A stretch of DNA of 64,000 nucleotides from positions 806,001 to 870,000 of the forward strand of contig CAWJFE010000005.1 of the NCBI GenBank assembly GCA_963842125.1, given 5' to 3'. The notes beneath the pieces were generated by a model, which ran no database searches, was not told the origin of the DNA, and worked only from the letters and a program-made list of their open reading frames with translations. The position numbers were made by a program, and so were the translations under genes. The stretch comes from CAWCWK01 sp963842125. GTDB taxonomy: Bacteria; Pseudomonadota; Alphaproteobacteria; Rhizobiales; CAWCWK01. Every line of letters starts with the position of its first letter. The first letter of the stretch is position 1. Shown here in pieces: positions 16,659-26,289 of this stretch.

Positions 16659-18226
16659 GCGCTCCGGCCGCGCGGACGACGGGCCCGGAGCTGGCCGAAG
16701 CCCTCATCGAGGGCGCGACGGACCTGGCTGCCGTCCACCCGAGCGTCGTCCACACGCTCGTCGATGCGGCGCACCGCGCGCCAGACCAAGAGGCGGTCGT
16801 CTGCGGAGACGAGCGGCTGACCTATTCCGAACTGGCCGCGCAGGTCGCATCCCTCGCAGCCTCAATACGGGCCGAGGTCGGGGACGGCCCGGTTCGCGCC
16901 GCGACGCTGCTCGCCAACGGTATCGATGTCGTCGTGGCGATCTACGCGGTCCAGGCGGCGGGCGCGCAACTCGTGCCGCTCAATCCCGGCTACACCGCGT
17001 TCGAGCTGACTCCCATTCTCGAGGATGCGGCTCCTGCCCTCGTGATCTGCGGACCGGATGCTCGGGAGGCGGTGGCCGGCGCAGGCTATGCCGGCGCGGT
17101 CTGGCACACCTCGCCCACACGCCGCCTCTCCGAGTTCGCTACCGGCGAGGCCCGGCTCGATGACTATCTCCCCGACCCCGCGAGCCTCGCCGTCCTCCAA
17201 TACACGGGCGGGACGACCGGCCGTTCAAAGGGCGTCGACCTTCGGCACGATGCGACGGCGATCAACGTCGCGCAGCGTGAGGCCCTGCTGCCGACCGAGC
17301 CGGAGCGCGATCGTGTCCTCGCCATCTCGCCACTCTTCCACGTCTACGCGCTCCACATGTGCCTCTATCTGGCGGCGAATGCTCGCGCGACGCTCGTCGT
17401 GCTGCCGCGCTATCGGCCGGAGATCGTCTTCGAAGCGGTCATGCGCGAACGCATCACGCTCCTCTCCGGCAGTCCGACGATCTTCTCGGGGTTGATGGCA
17501 CACGAGGACTTCGCCGCGACTGATTGGTCGAGCCTGCGGCTGTGCTTTTCGGGCGCGTCCGCTCTACCGGAGGAAACGCTCCGACGCTTCGAGGCCGCGA
17601 CGGGCTGTACGATCTGCGAGGGCTACGGCCAGTCGGAGAGCGGCCCCGTCCTCGCCTTCAATCCGGCGGCCGGACCTCGGGAGCCGGGGTCGGTCGGCAT
17701 CGCCGTCCCGCGCACGACGATCGCCATTCGCGAAGACGGACGCACGCTCGCGCGGGGCGAGATCGGCGAGGTCTGCGCGCGCGGTCCGCAGATGATGCAG
17801 GGCTATCGCAATCTGCCCGAGCTGACGGCCGAGACGCTCCGGGACGGCTGGCTCCATACCGGGGATCTCGGGCGCATCGATACTGATGGACTGCTGCGCA
17901 TCGCGGACCGCAAGAAGGACATGCTGATCGTATCGGGCTTCAACGTCTATCCGCGCGAGATCGAGGAAGCGCTCTTCGCCCATGGCGAGGTGCGGGACGC
18001 CGGCGTGGTCGGCCGCGAGGATGCCTATCGCGGACAGGTGCCCGTCGCCTTCGTCGTCTCCGATGCGGCCGAAGACGCGCTTGGCGCCCATTGCGAGACA
18101 TGCCTTGCGAAGTACAAGCGCCCCGCCCGGTTCATCCGCCTCGACGCGTTGCCGAAGACGAGCGTCGGCAAGACCGATAAGGTCGCGTTGCGCGCATTGC
18201 TGGCTGACAACGGGAACACCTCATGA
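16655..18226 (+). CDS. AMP-dependent acyl-CoA synthetase/ligase
   Basis: A 523-residue adenylate-forming enzyme (ANL superfamily) that activates a carboxylic acid to its CoA thioester using ATP. The P-loop-like motif YTGGTTGRSKGV is at about 181-192, the second signature ICEGYGQSESGP near 320, the hinge region GWLHTGDLGRID near 400-411 followed by DRKKDMLIVSGFNVYPREIEE, and the catalytic lysine in PKTSVGKTDKVALR near the C-terminus. The GTG start at 16655 overlaps the thiolase stop (GTGA). A longer frame reading from 16466 lies inside the thiolase and is not credible. With thiolase, SDR and enoyl-CoA hydratase in the same operon it supplies the CoA-ester substrate. The acid is unknown. Confidence 0.93.
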   Translation: MSAPAARTTGPELAEALIEGATDLAAVHPSVVHTLVDAAHRAPDQEAVVCGDERLTYSELAAQVASLAASIRAEVGDGPVRAATLLANGIDVVVAIYAVQAAGAQLVPLNPGYTAFELTPILEDAAPALVICGPDAREAVAGAGYAGAVWHTSPTRRLSEFATGEARLDDYLPDPASLAVLQYTGGTTGRSKGVDLRHDATAINVAQREALLPTEPERDRVLAISPLFHVYALHMCLYLAANARATLVVLPRYRPEIVFEAVMRERITLLSGSPTIFSGLMAHEDFAATDWSSLRLCFSGASALPEETLRRFEAATGCTICEGYGQSESGPVLAFNPAAGPREPGSVGIAVPRTTIAIREDGRTLARGEIGEVCARGPQMMQGYRNLPELTAETLRDGWLHTGDLGRIDTDGLLRIADRKKDMLIVSGFNVYPREIEEALFAHGEVRDAGVVGREDAYRGQVPVAFVVSDAAEDALGAHCETCLAKYKRPARFIRLDALPKTSVGKTDKVALRALLADNGNTS

Positions 18227-18999
18227 AGATCGAAGGACGGACCGCCCTCGTGACCGGCGCGGCTGGTGGGCTCGGCGCGGCGAGCGCAGCACTCCTCGCC
18301 GAGAGGGGCGCCCGCGTGATCGCTCTCGACCGTGATGCCGATCGACTTGCCACGACGGCGGCCTCAATCGGTGCGCATCCGATCGCGGTCGACGTCGCCG
18401 ACGAGGTCAGCGTCGTCTCTGCAATGGCAAAGGCCTGCGAGCATTGGGGCGAACCGCCGCGCATCGTCGTCCATTGCGCGGGCGTGGCGGGCGGTGCGCG
18501 CACCGTCGGGCGGGACGGATCGGTCGCGACCGATCTCTTCCGCCGCATCGTCGGGATCAACCTGATGGGCACCTATTACGTCCTCGCGCACGCCGCTGCG
18601 GCTATGGCCGCGGCCGATCCGCTGATCGAACACGGCGAGGAGGGCGAGCGCGGCGTCTTCGTCGCTACGGCCTCGGTCGCCTACGAGGACGGGCAAGTCG
18701 GGCAGACGGCATACGCGGCATCCAAGGGCGGCGTCGCATCGCTCCTGCTGCCGGCCGCACGGGACCTCGCGCCTCTGGGCATCCGGGTCGCGGCCATCGC
18801 GCCCGGCCTCTTCGAGACGCCAATGATGGCGGGTCTGCCGGGCGAGGTGCGCGCGGGCCTCGTCAAGGTCACCCAACACCCCAAGCGTCTAGGCCGAGCG
18901 GAGGATTTCGCGCATCTGGCGGTTGCCATTGCCGAGAACCCGATGCTGAACGGCACGACGATCCGGCTCGATGGCGGCGTGCGTCTGCCGCCGAAGTGA
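18223..18999 (+). CDS. SDR family oxidoreductase, 3-hydroxyacyl-CoA dehydrogenase-like
   Basis: A 258-residue short-chain dehydrogenase. TGAAGGLGAASAALLAERGARVIALDRD gives the cofactor fold with an aspartate typical for NAD+, CAGVAGGARTV replaces the usual NNAG, and the catalytic Ser-Tyr-Lys set is in ATASVAYEDGQVGQTAYAASKGG. The segment around the catalytic tyrosine and the C-terminal IAPGLFETPMMAGLP resemble the type II 3-hydroxyacyl-CoA dehydrogenase (HSD17B10-like) branch. That fits the hydroxyacyl-CoA step between the enoyl-CoA hydratase and thiolase of this operon. The start overlaps the ligase stop by ATGA. Confidence 0.9.
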   Translation: MKIEGRTALVTGAAGGLGAASAALLAERGARVIALDRDADRLATTAASIGAHPIAVDVADEVSVVSAMAKACEHWGEPPRIVVHCAGVAGGARTVGRDGSVATDLFRRIVGINLMGTYYVLAHAAAAMAAADPLIEHGEEGERGVFVATASVAYEDGQVGQTAYAASKGGVASLLLPAARDLAPLGIRVAAIAPGLFETPMMAGLPGEVRAGLVKVTQHPKRLGRAEDFAHLAVAIAENPMLNGTTIRLDGGVRLPPK

Positions 19000-19045
19000 C
19001 GGAGCGACCACGAGACTTTCAATGATAGATCAAGGGAGACGAGAC

Positions 19046-20044
19046 ATGACCAAGACACATTCCGCAACAAAGGCGCTGGCAGCCGTACTGCTCGCGACCA
19101 CCGTCCTCGGGCTCGGCGCAGCCAGTGCCATGGCTGAGGAGCGCACGCTGCGTGCCGGCACCTTCCTGCCGCAGCGCGGCGTCTGGCACGAGCCCTTCCA
19201 GAACTTCGTCGACGGGGTCAACGAGAAGGGCAAGGGCCTCGTCCAGATCGAGATCGTCGTCGATCCGGCCGCTATGAGCCCCTTCAAGATGGGCGAGGCG
19301 CTGGCCAACGGCGTGGTCGACATGCTCAACATCTCGGGCGCGTTCTATACGAACCTCGTGCCGGAAAGCGATGCCAACAAGCTCTTCAACGTTCCCATCG
19401 CGGAACTGCGCACGAACGGCGCGATCGATCTCATCAACGATATTCACCGGAGCAAGATGAACGCCCATTTCCTCACCCGCTGGGGCGAGGGCATTCCCTA
19501 CCACGTCTACGCCAACAAGGCCCTGCCGACGGCGAACCTCGAGGGCTTCAGCATGCGGGGTACGCCGCTCTACCGACCCTATCTCGAAGCGCTCGGGGCC
19601 AATATCGTGCAGATGACGGGGTCGGAGATCTATCCCGCGATGGAGGCCGGCGTCATCGACGGCTATGCGTGGCCGCTCTGGGGCGTGGGTGATCTGGGGC
19701 TTCTGGAAGTCACGGACTATCGGCTCGACCCCGGCTTCTACTCCGCCGAGATCTCCCTCCTTATCAACTCCGACGTCTGGGACTCGCTCAGCGACGAACA
19801 GCGCTCGTTCCTCGATGCCGAGGTACTGGCCTTCGAGGCACGCTTCGTCGAGATCCAGGACACGATCACCGATGCGCAGAAGGCCATTCAGGAGGAAGCC
19901 GGTATCGAGGTCGTCACCTTCAGCGACGAGGAGAACCTGCGCCTGCGCAAGCTTGCCGATGACAAGGGTTGGGAGACGGTGATCGCCAACGCGCCCGAGA
20001 CGGGACCGCAGCTCAAGGCGCTCACCTATCGCGAACCGGAGTAG
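19046..20044 (+). CDS. dctP: TRAP transporter substrate-binding protein DctP
   Basis: Periplasmic solute receptor of a TRAP transporter, 332 residues. A Sec signal covers about residues 1-30 (a hydrophobic AAVLLATTVLGLGAASAMA, cleavage near AMA-EE). The mature protein has the DctP hallmarks: a first strand LRAGTFLPQ, MGEALANGVVDML, the conserved arginine region FSMRGTPLYRPYLEALGANIVQM, and EIYPAMEAGVIDGYAWP near 190-206. The arginine there normally binds the carboxylate of the ligand. ATG at 19046 follows AAGGGAG at eight bases; a longer frame from 18971 overlaps the SDR. The neighbouring CoA-ligase operon suggests it brings in the acid that is then activated. Confidence 0.92.
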   Translation: MTKTHSATKALAAVLLATTVLGLGAASAMAEERTLRAGTFLPQRGVWHEPFQNFVDGVNEKGKGLVQIEIVVDPAAMSPFKMGEALANGVVDMLNISGAFYTNLVPESDANKLFNVPIAELRTNGAIDLINDIHRSKMNAHFLTRWGEGIPYHVYANKALPTANLEGFSMRGTPLYRPYLEALGANIVQMTGSEIYPAMEAGVIDGYAWPLWGVGDLGLLEVTDYRLDPGFYSAEISLLINSDVWDSLSDEQRSFLDAEVLAFEARFVEIQDTITDAQKAIQEEAGIEVVTFSDEENLRLRKLADDKGWETVIANAPETGPQLKALTYREPE

Positions 20045-20054
20045 GCCCGTCCTC

Positions 20055-20546
20055 ATGCGCGCGCTGGATGCCGTCATCGATCTCTTCGGCATCCTCGCCG
20101 GGCTCGCCATCGCCTTCATCGGGGTGGCGGTGAGCCTGGAGGTCATCGTCCGCGCGCTCGGTCTCCCGCCCTTCGGATGGACGCTCGAAGTGGCCGAGTA
20201 TCTCCTTCTCCTCGCGACGTTCTGGGGCGCCCCCTGGGTGCTGAAGGCGAGCGATCACGTGCGGATCGACCTTCTCTCCAACGCACTCCCGCTGCGCGGT
20301 CGTGACGCGATGCTCCGCTTGGCGGACGGCCTGTCTGGCCTCGTCTGCCTCGTCCTCGCCTTCTACGGCTTCAGAACGGCCTTCGACGCATTCTCTCGTA
20401 GCTCGATGCTCTTCAAGTATCTCGTCATTCCGGAATGGCCGGTCCTCATGGTCATGCCGATAGGCGTGACGCTGCTCGCCATGGAATTTCTGCGCCGTGC
20501 GCACCGGAAGCGAGCGATCGTCGCGCGTTCGGTGGAGGGGCTCTGA
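20055..20546 (+). CDS. dctQ: TRAP transporter small membrane subunit DctQ
   Basis: A 163-residue inner-membrane protein with four hydrophobic segments, the usual DctQ layout. The first helix is DLFGILAGLAIAFIGVAVSLEVIVRAL, followed by FGWTLEVAEYLLLLATFWGAPWVLKASDHVRIDLL, which carries the typical His-Val-Arg-Ile-Asp motif at the second loop, and PVLMVMPIGVTLLAMEFLRRAHR at the end. It starts ten bases after dctP and ends three bases before dctM. It pairs with the large subunit to form the TRAP membrane complex. Confidence 0.9.
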   Translation: MRALDAVIDLFGILAGLAIAFIGVAVSLEVIVRALGLPPFGWTLEVAEYLLLLATFWGAPWVLKASDHVRIDLLSNALPLRGRDAMLRLADGLSGLVCLVLAFYGFRTAFDAFSRSSMLFKYLVIPEWPVLMVMPIGVTLLAMEFLRRAHRKRAIVARSVEGL

Positions 20547-20549
20547 GGC

Positions 20550-21863
20550 ATGGATTGGGCCCTCGTTCTCACCGTTATGCTGGGTGGTCTTCTGGGGCTG
20601 CTGGCGCTCGGCCTGCCGGTCGCGATGGCCTTTATCGGCATCAACATCGTCGGGGCGCTTCTCGTGCTGGGCGGTGAGGCGGGGCTGAAGCAGCTGGCGC
20701 TCAATGCGACGGAGGCCGTCTCCTCCTTCGCTCTCGCGCCGATTCCGCTCTTCATCCTGATGGGGGAAGTGCTGCTTCATACCAAGCTGGCGGAACGGGC
20801 CATCAATGCGGTGGAGCGGCTCATCACGGGGCTGCCCGGCCGGCTCTCGCTGGTCGCGGTCGTCTCGGGAACGATCTTCTCATCGCTGTCGGGCTCGACG
20901 ATGGCCAACACGGCCGTCCTCGGCAACGTCTTGCTGCCGCAGATGAAGCGGCTTGGCTATCACCCTTCCATCGCGATGGGGCCGATCCTCGGCACGGGCG
21001 GCATCGCGATGCTGATACCGCCCTCCGCGCTGGCCGTGCTGCTTGGCTCGCTGTCGGGCATCTCCATCAGCCAGCTCCTCGTCGCGGGCATCCTGCCGGG
21101 CATTCTCGTCGCGACGCTTTTCTTCGGCTACATCATCATCCGCTGCCGGATGGACCCGACACTGGCGCCGGCTGAGGACGTGGCGCCGGAGCCGTGGGGC
21201 GCGCGCCTCAAGCCCTTCGTCGTTCACGTGTTGCCGCTGATGGCGATCTTCGTCGTGGTGGTCGGCTCGATCCTAGGGGGCTTCGCGACGCCGACGGAAT
21301 CGGCCGCTCTCGGCTCGGTCGCGACGGTGCTGGCCGCACTCGCCTATCGCGCGCTCACCTGGGCGGCGCTCAAGCGGGCCATTCTCGAAACGGCGCGCAT
21401 CAGCGCGATGGTGCTCATCATCATCGCGGGCTCGATCACCTTCTCCCAGATCCTCGCCTTCTCCGGAGCCACGCGCGCGATCCTCCGCATCGTGGAGGGC
21501 GCCGATCTCTCGCCGACCATGCTCGTCATCGTCATGGTCGCCTTTCTCCTCCTTCTCGGCGCGGTCATGGATCAGATCAGCATGATGATGATCACGCTGC
21601 CCTTCTACATGCCGATCGTGTTGCAGGCCGGGATCGAGCCTGTGTGGTTCGGCATCCTGATGCTTCTCGCCCTCGAAATCGGGCTGACGACGCCGCCCTT
21701 CGGCATGCTCCTCTTCGTCATGAAATCGGTCGCGCCACCCGGCACCACCACGCGGCAGGTCTTCGCCGCCGCGACACCCTTCATCCTTCTGGAGCTCTTC
21801 GCCCTGTCGATGATCTTCGTCCTTCCCGCCATCGCGCTCTGGCTGCCGGGGGTCGTGCGATGA
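20550..21863 (+). CDS. dctM: TRAP transporter large membrane subunit DctM
   Basis: A 437-residue membrane permease with about a dozen hydrophobic helices, the Na+-coupled transport subunit of the TRAP system. Signature stretches are LALGLPVAMAFIGINIVGA at the N-terminus, IPLFILMGEVLLHTKLAERAINAVERLITGLPGRLSLVAVVSGTIFSSLSGSTMANTAVLG, the GTGGIAMLIPPSALAVLLGSLSGISISQLLVAGILPG repeat, and ALEIGLTTPPFGMLLFVMKSVAP. The length and order are normal. Its stop overlaps the oxidoreductase start (ATGA), so the transporter is co-translated with a catabolic enzyme. Confidence 0.92.
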   Translation: MDWALVLTVMLGGLLGLLALGLPVAMAFIGINIVGALLVLGGEAGLKQLALNATEAVSSFALAPIPLFILMGEVLLHTKLAERAINAVERLITGLPGRLSLVAVVSGTIFSSLSGSTMANTAVLGNVLLPQMKRLGYHPSIAMGPILGTGGIAMLIPPSALAVLLGSLSGISISQLLVAGILPGILVATLFFGYIIIRCRMDPTLAPAEDVAPEPWGARLKPFVVHVLPLMAIFVVVVGSILGGFATPTESAALGSVATVLAALAYRALTWAALKRAILETARISAMVLIIIAGSITFSQILAFSGATRAILRIVEGADLSPTMLVIVMVAFLLLLGAVMDQISMMMITLPFYMPIVLQAGIEPVWFGILMLLALEIGLTTPPFGMLLFVMKSVAPPGTTTRQVFAAATPFILLELFALSMIFVLPAIALWLPGVVR

Positions 21864-24800
21864 TCCCGCATGCCGCATCGAAGCTGCGCACCGTCGCCCT
21901 CGACGACAAGTACCGCGTCGGTGAACCGCTGGCCTACATGACCGGCAACCAGGCGCTGGTTCGGCTCCTCCTCGAACAGGCCGCCGGCGACAGAGCGGCC
22001 GGGCATCGGACCGCCGGCTACGTTTCCGGCTATCGCGGTTCGCCCCTGGGCGGCTTCGACCAAGCGCTCTGGCGGGCGCAAACGCTGCTCGACGAGGCCG
22101 ACATTAAATTCCAGCCCGGTCTCAACGAGGACCTGGCCGCGACGGCCGTCTGGGGCACACAGCTCGTCCACCAGGAAGAGACGCGGCGCGTCGATGGCGT
22201 CTTCGCGCTCTGGTACGGGAAGGGCCCCGGGCTCGACCGGTCCATGGATGCCCTCAAGCATGGCGGTTTTGCCGGATCGTCGCCGCTGGGCGGCGTGCTG
22301 GCCGTGGTCGGGGACGATCCGGGCGCTTTCTCCTCCACGACTGCGCATCAAAGCGAATTCGGCTTCCAAGCGGCGGCGATCCCGATTCTCGCGCCCGCCG
22401 ACCCGCAGGACATGCTCGATCTCGGCCTTGCCGGCTGGGCGATGTCGCGTGAGACGGGGGCCTGGGCCGGCTTGAAGCTGGTATCGGAACTGGTCGAGAC
22501 ATCTGCAATCCTGCGCCCCCCACCACACCTCGAGACATCGGCGACCGGCGATGCGCCATCGCTGCGCTGGCCAGAGCCACCGCTCGCGACCGAGGAGAAG
22601 GCGCTCGGCGAGCGATTGGCGCGGGTTCGTGCCTTCGTTCGTGCGCACGGCCTCGACCGAACGGTCGTCGACCCCGCCGAGGCCCGGCTCCTCGTCGTCA
22701 CCGTCGGCAAGGCGCACCACGACCTCATGGAGGCATTTCGCCTTCTCGACCTCGACCCGGCATCGCTCGGCGTCCGCGTATACAAGCTCGCCGTATCCTG
22801 GCCGGTCGAGCCCGCAGGTCTTCGGGAGGCCGCCCGAGGCGTGCGCGAGGTCTTCGTCGTCGAGGAGAAACGCGCCTTCGTCGAACCTCAGATCGCACGC
22901 ATGATGCTCGACTGGCCGGAGCGACTCGCCTTGAGTGGCAAGACCGCAGGGCCGGACGCACTGCTGCCGGAGACGGGCATGCTCAGCCCGAGCCTCGTCG
23001 CGGCTTCGTTGGCTCGGCGGCTGGCGGCGCATGACCTGCTTCGTGCCGAGGCCGCATCGCGCGCCGATGCGTTGACGCCCCGAACGGCACCGCAGCAAGC
23101 GCCGACCCTGCGCGCGCCCTTCTTCTGCGCCGGCTGCCCGCACAACCGTTCGACCCGGGTGCCGGAGGGCTCGCATGCCATGGCCGGCATCGGTTGCCAC
23201 GGCATGGCGTCCTGGATGGGCGACCGCGAGATCGTGTCGATGAGCCATATGGGCGGGGAGGGGCTGCAATGGGTCGGGCTCTCGCCCTTCGTCGGCGAGA
23301 CGCACCGTTTTCAGAACATGGGCGACGGAACCTACGCGCATTCGGGCTCGCTCTGTCTGCGCGCTGCCGCCGAAGCCAAGACGAACGTCACCTTCAAGAT
23401 CCTCGTCAACGACGCCGTCGCGATGACCGGCGGCCAGCCCGTCGAGGGTGGCCTCGGGATCGCGGAGATAGCGCGGACGGCCGCTGCCGACGGTGTCCGG
23501 CGCATTGCCATCGTCTCCGATGCGCCGGAGGCGGTCGACCGCGCCGGCCTCCCCAAGGGCGCGACCGTCCACCACCGCGACGAACTCGACGGCGTGCAGC
23601 GCGAGTTGCGCGAGGTGCCGGGCGTCACCGCGCTCCTCTACGTGCAGACGTGCGCGGCAGAGAAACGCCGCCGCCGCAAGCGCGGGACGCTGGAGACGCC
23701 ACCCCGTACCGTCGCCATCGATCCGCTCGTTTGCGAGGGCTGCGGCGATTGCTCCGTGAAATCGAACTGCATCGCCGTCGAACCCCTGGAGACGCCGCTC
23801 GGCCGCAAGCGCCGCATCAATCAGAGCGCCTGCAACCGCGACTATTCCTGCCTCGACGGATTCTGCCCGAGCTTCGCGACCGTGGAAGGTCCGCTCGCGG
23901 CCAGCGCCGCCCGGCCGAGCGATCCTATTTTTGCGATACGGAACGATCTGCCCGAGCCGACCATGCCCGCCCTCGGCAACGCCCCTTACAACATCCTCCT
24001 CACCGGCATCGGCGGTACCGGCGTCGTCACCGTGAGCGCGTTGATCGGCATGGCCGCGCATCTCGATGGACATGCGGCGACCGTGCTCGACGTGGCGGGG
24101 CTCGCGCAGAAGAACGGCGCCGTCGGCGCGCATATCCGCATCGCGCAGAGTGCGAACCTGCTTTCCGCCGCGCGGATACCGACCCGGCAGACCGATCTCC
24201 TCATCGCGGCCGACCTCGTCGTCGCGGCGTCGGCCCCCTTGCGCACCGCCCTGTCGCCCGAGAGAACGACGGCCGTCCTCAACGCGGATATCGCCCCGAC
24301 CGCCGGCTACGTGACCGATCGAAACTTCGATTTCCAGGAACAGCGGACCCGCCGGCTCGTCGACGACGCAACCAAGGCGCAGGCCGAGATCGCCGCCGTT
24401 CGCGGGGCTGAAACCGTCTTCGGGAGTGCGGTGACGGCCAACGTAATGATGCTCGGCTTCGCCTGGCAGCGAGGCCTCATACCGCTGTCCCGCGCCGCGC
24501 TTGAAGAAGCGATCCGGCTCAACGGAACGGCAATCGAAACCAATCTGCGAGCCTTCGCGGTCGGTCGTTCCATAGCCGTGGCACCGGCTGGGATATCAGG
24601 CGGCAAACCCAATGACCGCAATTCGGCGTCGGCTCGAGCATCTACCGACCCCTATAGCCGAGAGGGGTCAGTGCCGATCGACCTCGATGCGCTGATCGAA
24701 AGCCGAAGGACATTCCTCGCCGACTATCAGGACGAAGCCTGGGCGGCCCGCTACGACGCTACCATCTCGCGGGTTCGAGAGGCGGAACGTGCGCGGCTGG

Positions 24801-25321
24801 GCCAGGAAGGTCCGCTATCCCGCGCCGTTGCCATCTCGCTGGCCCGGTTGATGAGCTACAAGGACGAGTACGAAGTCGCGCGTTTGTGGCTGCGCAGCCC
24901 CTTAACCCAGGTGCCGGCGGGTACGAAGGTGAAGCTCCATCTCGCGCCCCCTCTCCTCGGCCGGATCAACAAGCTGACGGGCGAGCCGCGAAAGATCGCG
25001 TTCGGCGCATGGGTCTTCACCGCCTTCCGTCTTCTCGCGCCGCTCAAGGTTCTGCGGGGAGGCGCGCTCGACCCGTTCGGACACACGGCGGAGCGGCGCG
25101 AGGAACGCGCGACGATCGACGCCTACGAGGTTGAACTCGTCGAGATGTTGGAGAGGCTAACCTCTCGTACTGCCGATACGCTCACGCAGATTGCATCCCT
25201 CCCGCAGGACATCCGCGGTTTCGGCCATGTGAAGGCGAAGGCGCAAGCGGATGTCGCAGAGCGCCGCGCCGCGCTTTGGCGGGACGTCGAGTCGATCCCC
25301 GTATTGGAGGCCGCAGAATGA
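21860..25321 (+). CDS. fused indolepyruvate-type ferredoxin oxidoreductase (IorA-IorB fusion)
   Basis: An 1153-residue 2-oxoacid:ferredoxin oxidoreductase expected to convert an arylpyruvate or branched 2-oxoacid to acyl-CoA, CO2 and reduced ferredoxin. The N-terminal pyrimidine-type domain starts MTGNQALVRLLLEQ with YVSGYRGSPLGGFDQAL. A thiamine pyrophosphate-binding region lies around 430-560 (FFCAGCPHNRSTRVPEGSHAMAGIGCHGMASWM and HMGGEGLQWVGLSPF). A cysteine-rich iron-sulfur segment VCEGCGDCSVKSNC is near 625 with further cysteines to about 670. The gamma-type domain starts ILLTGIGGTGVVTVSALIGMAAHLDG near 715, and a C-terminal extension of about 230 residues completes the fused form. ATG 21860 overlaps dctM. 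Reading further upstream would run inside dctM. The 2-oxoacid is unknown. Confidence 0.92.
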   Translation: MIPHAASKLRTVALDDKYRVGEPLAYMTGNQALVRLLLEQAAGDRAAGHRTAGYVSGYRGSPLGGFDQALWRAQTLLDEADIKFQPGLNEDLAATAVWGTQLVHQEETRRVDGVFALWYGKGPGLDRSMDALKHGGFAGSSPLGGVLAVVGDDPGAFSSTTAHQSEFGFQAAAIPILAPADPQDMLDLGLAGWAMSRETGAWAGLKLVSELVETSAILRPPPHLETSATGDAPSLRWPEPPLATEEKALGERLARVRAFVRAHGLDRTVVDPAEARLLVVTVGKAHHDLMEAFRLLDLDPASLGVRVYKLAVSWPVEPAGLREAARGVREVFVVEEKRAFVEPQIARMMLDWPERLALSGKTAGPDALLPETGMLSPSLVAASLARRLAAHDLLRAEAASRADALTPRTAPQQAPTLRAPFFCAGCPHNRSTRVPEGSHAMAGIGCHGMASWMGDREIVSMSHMGGEGLQWVGLSPFVGETHRFQNMGDGTYAHSGSLCLRAAAEAKTNVTFKILVNDAVAMTGGQPVEGGLGIAEIARTAAADGVRRIAIVSDAPEAVDRAGLPKGATVHHRDELDGVQRELREVPGVTALLYVQTCAAEKRRRRKRGTLETPPRTVAIDPLVCEGCGDCSVKSNCIAVEPLETPLGRKRRINQSACNRDYSCLDGFCPSFATVEGPLAASAARPSDPIFAIRNDLPEPTMPALGNAPYNILLTGIGGTGVVTVSALIGMAAHLDGHAATVLDVAGLAQKNGAVGAHIRIAQSANLLSAARIPTRQTDLLIAADLVVAASAPLRTALSPERTTAVLNADIAPTAGYVTDRNFDFQEQRTRRLVDDATKAQAEIAAVRGAETVFGSAVTANVMMLGFAWQRGLIPLSRAALEEAIRLNGTAIETNLRAFAVGRSIAVAPAGISGGKPNDRNSASARASTDPYSREGSVPIDLDALIESRRTFLADYQDEAWAARYDATISRVREAERARLGQEGPLSRAVAISLARLMSYKDEYEVARLWLRSPLTQVPAGTKVKLHLAPPLLGRINKLTGEPRKIAFGAWVFTAFRLLAPLKVLRGGALDPFGHTAERREERATIDAYEVELVEMLERLTSRTADTLTQIASLPQDIRGFGHVKAKAQADVAERRAALWRDVESIPVLEAAE

Positions 25322-26091
25322 CGTTGCAGGTCCAGATGTTCGGCTGCGTGCGGCTCGACGAAGACGGGGATGTGGCGACAATCACGCTCGATCGCCGGAG
25401 CAAGCGCAACGCGATCGACCCGGAACTCCTCGCCGGCTTCGAAGCCGCGTTCGAGACCTGCGCCGATGCGCGCGCCATCGTCCTTCGCGGATCCGGTGGG
25501 CATTTCAGCGCCGGCCTCGACCTCGGCCACCACCGGGACCGCGATGCCGTGGAGGTGATGGCGCATAGTCGCCACTGGCATCGCTTTCTCGAAGCCGTGC
25601 AGTTCGGCCACCGGCCCGTCATCGCAGCGCTGCAGGGTGCCGTCATCGGCGGCGGGCTCGAGATCGCCGCCGCCTGCCACGTGCGGATCGCCGACCATAC
25701 GGCCTTCTTCAGCCTGCCCGAGGGGCGGCGTGGCATTTTCGTCGGCGGCGGCGCTTCGGTCAGGATCGCACGGATCGTCGGGCCGGATCGGCTGGTAGAG
25801 ATGATGCTGACCGGACGCCGCATCGCGGCCGAAGAAGCGCTCGCCCTCGGCCTCGTGCATCAGCTGAGTTCCGACGACGTCTTCACGGCCGCGGAGATGA
25901 CCGCTCGCCAGATCGCCGGCAACGCGCCGCTCGTCAACGAGATCATCCTGCAGACCGTGCCGCGCATGGCGGAAAGCCCGTCCGCCCTCGGCTACCTGAC
26001 CGAAAGCCTCGCCGCCGCTCTGACTCAGACGACGCCCGAGGCCAAGGAGGGCCTTGCAGCCTTCCTCGAGAAACGCGACGCCAAATTCTAG
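25318..26091 (+). CDS. enoyl-CoA hydratase/isomerase family protein
   Basis: A 257-residue crotonase-fold protein. The family core is present: VATITLDRRSKRNAIDPELLAGF, the first oxyanion-hole strand IVLRGSGGHFSAGLDL near 55-70, and ALQGAVIGGGLEIAAACHVRIADHTAFFSLPEGRRGIFVGGG near 105-145. These carry the glycine-rich oxyanion helix and one glutamate in LPEG. It would hydrate an enoyl-CoA, supplying the hydroxyacyl-CoA for the SDR at 18223. The ATG at 25318 overlaps the preceding stop (ATGA). It is the last gene of the operon; a GC hairpin follows at 26290. Confidence 0.9.
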   Translation: MTLQVQMFGCVRLDEDGDVATITLDRRSKRNAIDPELLAGFEAAFETCADARAIVLRGSGGHFSAGLDLGHHRDRDAVEVMAHSRHWHRFLEAVQFGHRPVIAALQGAVIGGGLEIAAACHVRIADHTAFFSLPEGRRGIFVGGGASVRIARIVGPDRLVEMMLTGRRIAAEEALALGLVHQLSSDDVFTAAEMTARQIAGNAPLVNEIILQTVPRMAESPSALGYLTESLAAALTQTTPEAKEGLAAFLEKRDAKF

Positions 26092-26289
26092 GGCGGTTCG
26101 GCAACGTTTGGTCTGGAACGCGGTCCTTCCGCAGGCCGTCGCTCTCGGAGGCCGGCCCAGCATGGAGAGGCGACAGGTCCTCGGCCGAAACGACGTTTGT
26201 GAGAGTTCTTCCAGGCATGGCCGCCTTAAGGAAGGGGCTGGCAGAGGGCTCGCGTGACGTAGTTCTGCCGCCCAATCCAGTCTCCGATG

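Noticed and set aside
21605..24133. An 842-codon open frame antisense to the dctM-IOR junction
   Set aside because: No recognisable domain, and it covers parts of two well-supported genes on the other strand.
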